Positions 62,069 through 64,000 of a stretch of DNA of 64,000 bases are shown piece by piece. Position numbers and translations under genes: made by a program. Origin of the DNA: Streptomyces sp. SCSIO 75703 (GTDB lineage Bacteria > Actinomycetota > Actinomycetes > Streptomycetales > Streptomycetaceae); contig NZ_CP144555.1 in the NCBI RefSeq assembly GCF_036607905.1, positions 4,340,001 to 4,404,000 of the forward strand, read 5' to 3'. The notes below the pieces were generated by a model, which did no database searches, was not told the DNA's origin, and saw only the letters and a program-made list of their open reading frames with translations. Every line of letters begins with the position of its first letter. Position 1 is the stretch's first letter.

Positions 62069-62302
62069 ATGGCCAGCAAGGCTGAGAAGATCGTCGCCGG
62101 GCTCGGCGGCATCGACAACATCGACGAGATCGAAGGCTGCATCACCCGACTCCGCACCGAGGTCAACGACCCCGACCTCGTCGACGAGACCGCCCTCAAG
62201 GCCGCCGGCGCCCACGGCGTGGTCCGCATGGGCACCGCCGTCCAGGTCGTCATCGGCACCGACGCGGACCCCATCGCCGCGGAGATCGAAGACATGATGT
62301 GA
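62069..62302 (+). CDS. nagF: GlcNAc PTS component EIIB, NagF-like
   Basis: A 77-residue EIIB protein. Cys24 in IEGCITRLRTEV is the phosphorylated residue passing phosphate from EIIA (Crr) to GlcNAc. ATG 62069 behind GAAGGAA. Divergent from the EIIC gene, with a dre site upstream. Confidence 0.94.
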   Translation: MASKAEKIVAGLGGIDNIDEIEGCITRLRTEVNDPDLVDETALKAAGAHGVVRMGTAVQVVIGTDADPIAAEIEDMM

Positions 62303-62377
62303 CGTTTCGGCGCACCGCCCGCGGGGGTCCGCCCGGCCACGGGAAGGCCCCCCGCAGGCGGACGCTAGGCTCACCGC

Positions 62378-63115
62378 ATGTCACGCATCGACGGCCGCAC
62401 CCCCCAGCAGCTCCGCCCCGTCACCATCGAACGCGGCTGGAGCAAGCACGCCGAAGGCTCCGTCCTCGTCTCCTTCGGCGACACCAAGGTCCTCTGCAAC
62501 GCCTCCGTCACCGAAGGCGTCCCGCGCTGGCGCAAGGGCAGCGGTGAAGGCTGGGTCACCGCCGAGTACGCCATGCTGCCCCGCGCCACCAACACCCGCG
62601 GCGACCGCGAGTCCGTCAAGGGCCGCATCGGCGGACGCACCCACGAGATCAGCCGCCTCGTCGGCCGCTCCCTGCGCGCCGTCATCGACTACAAGGCCCT
62701 CGGCGAGAACACGGTCGTCCTCGACTGCGACGTCCTCCAGGCCGACGGCGGCACCCGCACCGCGGCCATCACGGGCGCCTACGTCGCCCTCGCCGACGCC
62801 GTCGCCTGGGCCCAGGACCGCAAGCTGATCAAGCCTGCCCGTAAGCCGCTCACCGGCACCGTCTCCGCCGTCTCCGTCGGCATCGTGGCCGGCGTCCCCC
62901 TCCTCGACCTCTGCTACGAGGAGGACGTGCGCGCCGACACCGACATGAACGTCGTCTGCACCGGCGACGGACGCTTCGTCGAGGTCCAGGGCACCGCCGA
63001 GGCCGAGCCCTTCGCCCGCGACGAACTCGACGCCCTGCTCGGCCTCGCCACCGCCGGCTGCGCCGAACTCACCGAGCTGCAGCGGGCCGCGCTCGCCACC
63101 ACCCTCGAACGGTGA
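62378..63115 (+). CDS. rph: Ribonuclease PH
   Basis: A 245-residue phosphorolytic 3'-exonuclease trimming tRNA 3' ends. GWSKHAEGSVLVSFGDTKVLCNASV, the catalytic Arg/Asp segment GDRESVKGRIGGRTHEISRLVGRSLRAVID and DLCYEEDVRADTDMNVV are standard. Linked with rdgB downstream as in most bacteria. Confidence 0.96.
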   Translation: MSRIDGRTPQQLRPVTIERGWSKHAEGSVLVSFGDTKVLCNASVTEGVPRWRKGSGEGWVTAEYAMLPRATNTRGDRESVKGRIGGRTHEISRLVGRSLRAVIDYKALGENTVVLDCDVLQADGGTRTAAITGAYVALADAVAWAQDRKLIKPARKPLTGTVSAVSVGIVAGVPLLDLCYEEDVRADTDMNVVCTGDGRFVEVQGTAEAEPFARDELDALLGLATAGCAELTELQRAALATTLER

Positions 63116-63289
63116 GCGTCTGAGCGGTCCCTGACGAGGAGGCGGGGGACGCGCCGGGAGGAAGGACCGCGGGCAGGCAACTGCCCCGCCCCCCGCCGCG
63201 TCTTGGCCGGTACGGGCGCACGGCCGGCTCCGCGCGCCCGGCGCCGCACCCGGGCCGCCCGGCCCGTCCCCAGGGGAGGACCGAGACCC

Positions 63290-63694
63290 ATGGCCGCGAT
63301 CCGCCGCCGCCCGCGCCGTACGACCCTCGCCGCCGTGGCGGCCCTGCTCACGGCCGGCCTGACGGCCGGCTGCGACGCCGTCGGCCGGGCCGTCGACTGC
63401 GTCCAGACCGCCGACGCCCTCGCCGACGGCGTCACCGAACTCCAGCAGGCCGTCGAGACCGCCTCCGAGGACCCGGACCGGCTCGACACCGCCCTCGGCG
63501 CCATCGAGCGCGACCTCGGCGAGATCGGCGACGACACCGAGCACGCCGGGAACACCGACGTCGGCCGGGCCGTCGGCGACCTGGAGGCGGCGGTCGGCAC
63601 CGTCCGCGCCGCCGTGGAGAAGGGCGACACCGCGCCCGACCTCACCCCGGTCACCGCCGCGGCCGGCGAACTCACCAAGGTCTGCACGCCGTAG
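63290..63694 (+). CDS. Small lipoprotein (unknown), Ala/Asp-rich helical
   Basis: A 134-residue protein, ATG 63290 behind GGGGAGGA. Signal peptide with lipobox LTAGC (Cys about 28). The mature part is helical (ALADGVTELQQAVETA, GDLEAAVGTVRAAVEKG) with one further pair of Cys that could form a disulfide. Family not named; sits between rph and rdgB. Confidence 0.8.
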   Translation: MAAIRRRPRRTTLAAVAALLTAGLTAGCDAVGRAVDCVQTADALADGVTELQQAVETASEDPDRLDTALGAIERDLGEIGDDTEHAGNTDVGRAVGDLEAAVGTVRAAVEKGDTAPDLTPVTAAAGELTKVCTP

Positions 63695-63832
63695 CGCCGG
63701 CGGAACGGGCCCGGGTCCCGGCGAGGGTACGGCGGAGCCGCCGCGGGCACGGGCCCGGCGCCGGATGCGGGGAGCGTGGGCGGACGCCGGGGCGGCGCGG
63801 GAGGCCGCCGCGCACCCGCGATACTGAACCCC

Positions 63833-64000
63833 ATGACCCGCTTGATCCTCGCCACCCGCAACGCCGGAAAGCTCACCGAGCTGAAGGCCATCCTCGCCGA
63901 CGCCGGACTGCCCCACGAGCTCGTCGGCTCGGACGCCTACCCCGACGTCCCCGACGTCAAGGAGACCGGCGTCACCTTCGCGGAGAACGCCCTGCTGAAG
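63833..64000 (+). CDS. rdgB: RdgB/HAM1 non-canonical purine NTP pyrophosphatase (partial)
   Basis: First 56 codons, running off the window. MTRLILATRNAGKLTELKAIL and TGVTFAENALLK are the substrate-binding motifs of the ITPase family, which removes dITP and XTP from nucleotide pools. Confidence 0.93.
   Translation, partial: MTRLILATRNAGKLTELKAILADAGLPHELVGSDAYPDVPDVKETGVTFAENALLK

Overview
The window is about 73% G+C apart from one stretch. It carries Streptomyces hallmarks: the SsgA-like protein SsgG, an ECF sigma/anti-sigma pair matching SigU/RsuA, DasR-type operators, HU (HupA type) beside malic enzyme, and frequent GTG starts with 4-nt start/stop overlaps. From memory, the gene order matches the S. 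coelicolor chromosome between about SCO2902 and SCO2959, read in reverse. The species itself cannot be fixed from the sequence. Most of the window is therefore conserved core chromosome; the clear exception is a lower-G+C island at about 25.5-29.2 kb.

Layout. 0-6.2 kb: end of an upstream gene, a membrane acyltransferase, a Pro/Gln-tailed membrane protein, a HemD-like protein, a CGNR zinc-finger regulator, then sigU-rsuA. 6.2-13.8 kb: a HelD-type RNA polymerase motor ATPase, ACT-domain malic enzyme, HU, murA (opposite strand), a YqgE/AlgH protein and a DUF3039 protein. 13.9-18.8 kb: a sugar ABC transporter operon with a cytoplasmic GH20 hexosaminidase and a DasR-like site at its promoter. 19.0-24.5 kb: a three-subunit molybdo-flavoenzyme operon with two oddities, a roughly 490-residue disordered extension on the [2Fe-2S] subunit and apparent loss of the catalytic Glu in the Mo subunit. 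24.5-29.3 kb: a SUKH-type gene and an interrupted partner, then the island (three overlapping minus-strand genes, a divergent XRE-TPR regulator and a 5-formyl-THF cyclo-ligase-like gene) ending at a tRNA-Cys.

29.5-43.3 kb: MFS exporter, DEAD/DEAH helicase, IclR regulator, secreted Lon-like peptidase, a four-gene OpuC-type compatible-solute transporter, AsnC/Lrp regulator divergent from hppD, a TPR protein and a GlcD-like FAD oxidase. 43.3-51.4 kb: ssgG, two RDD membrane proteins, small unknowns and a secreted M6 metalloprotease. 51.5-54.8 kb: pncB-pncA (NAD salvage), clpS and a DUF2017 gene. 55-60.1 kb: amino-acid permease, then mec-cysO-cysM, the sulfur-carrier route to cysteine, preceded by a tiny Cys-containing leader peptide; then a PemK-like protein and a metallo-beta-lactamase-fold protein. 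60.2-64 kb: the GlcNAc PTS genes nagE2 and nagF around three DasR-like sites, RNase PH, a lipoprotein and the start of rdgB. The block mec-cysO-cysM...MBL-rph-rdgB has the same order as in Mycobacterium tuberculosis (Rv1334-Rv1341).

How the parts fit. Amino-sugar uptake appears twice (ABC transporter with hexosaminidase; PTS) with matching DasR-type sites, which suggests one GlcNAc/chitin-derived regulon. The cysteine block has a likely cysteine-sensing leader peptide and a CysO that needs C-terminal trimming, which Mec could perform. The island is the best candidate for an undescribed system: an XRE/TPR regulator facing a translationally coupled operon of two catalytically empty resolvase-fold proteins and an RsbW-like ATPase.
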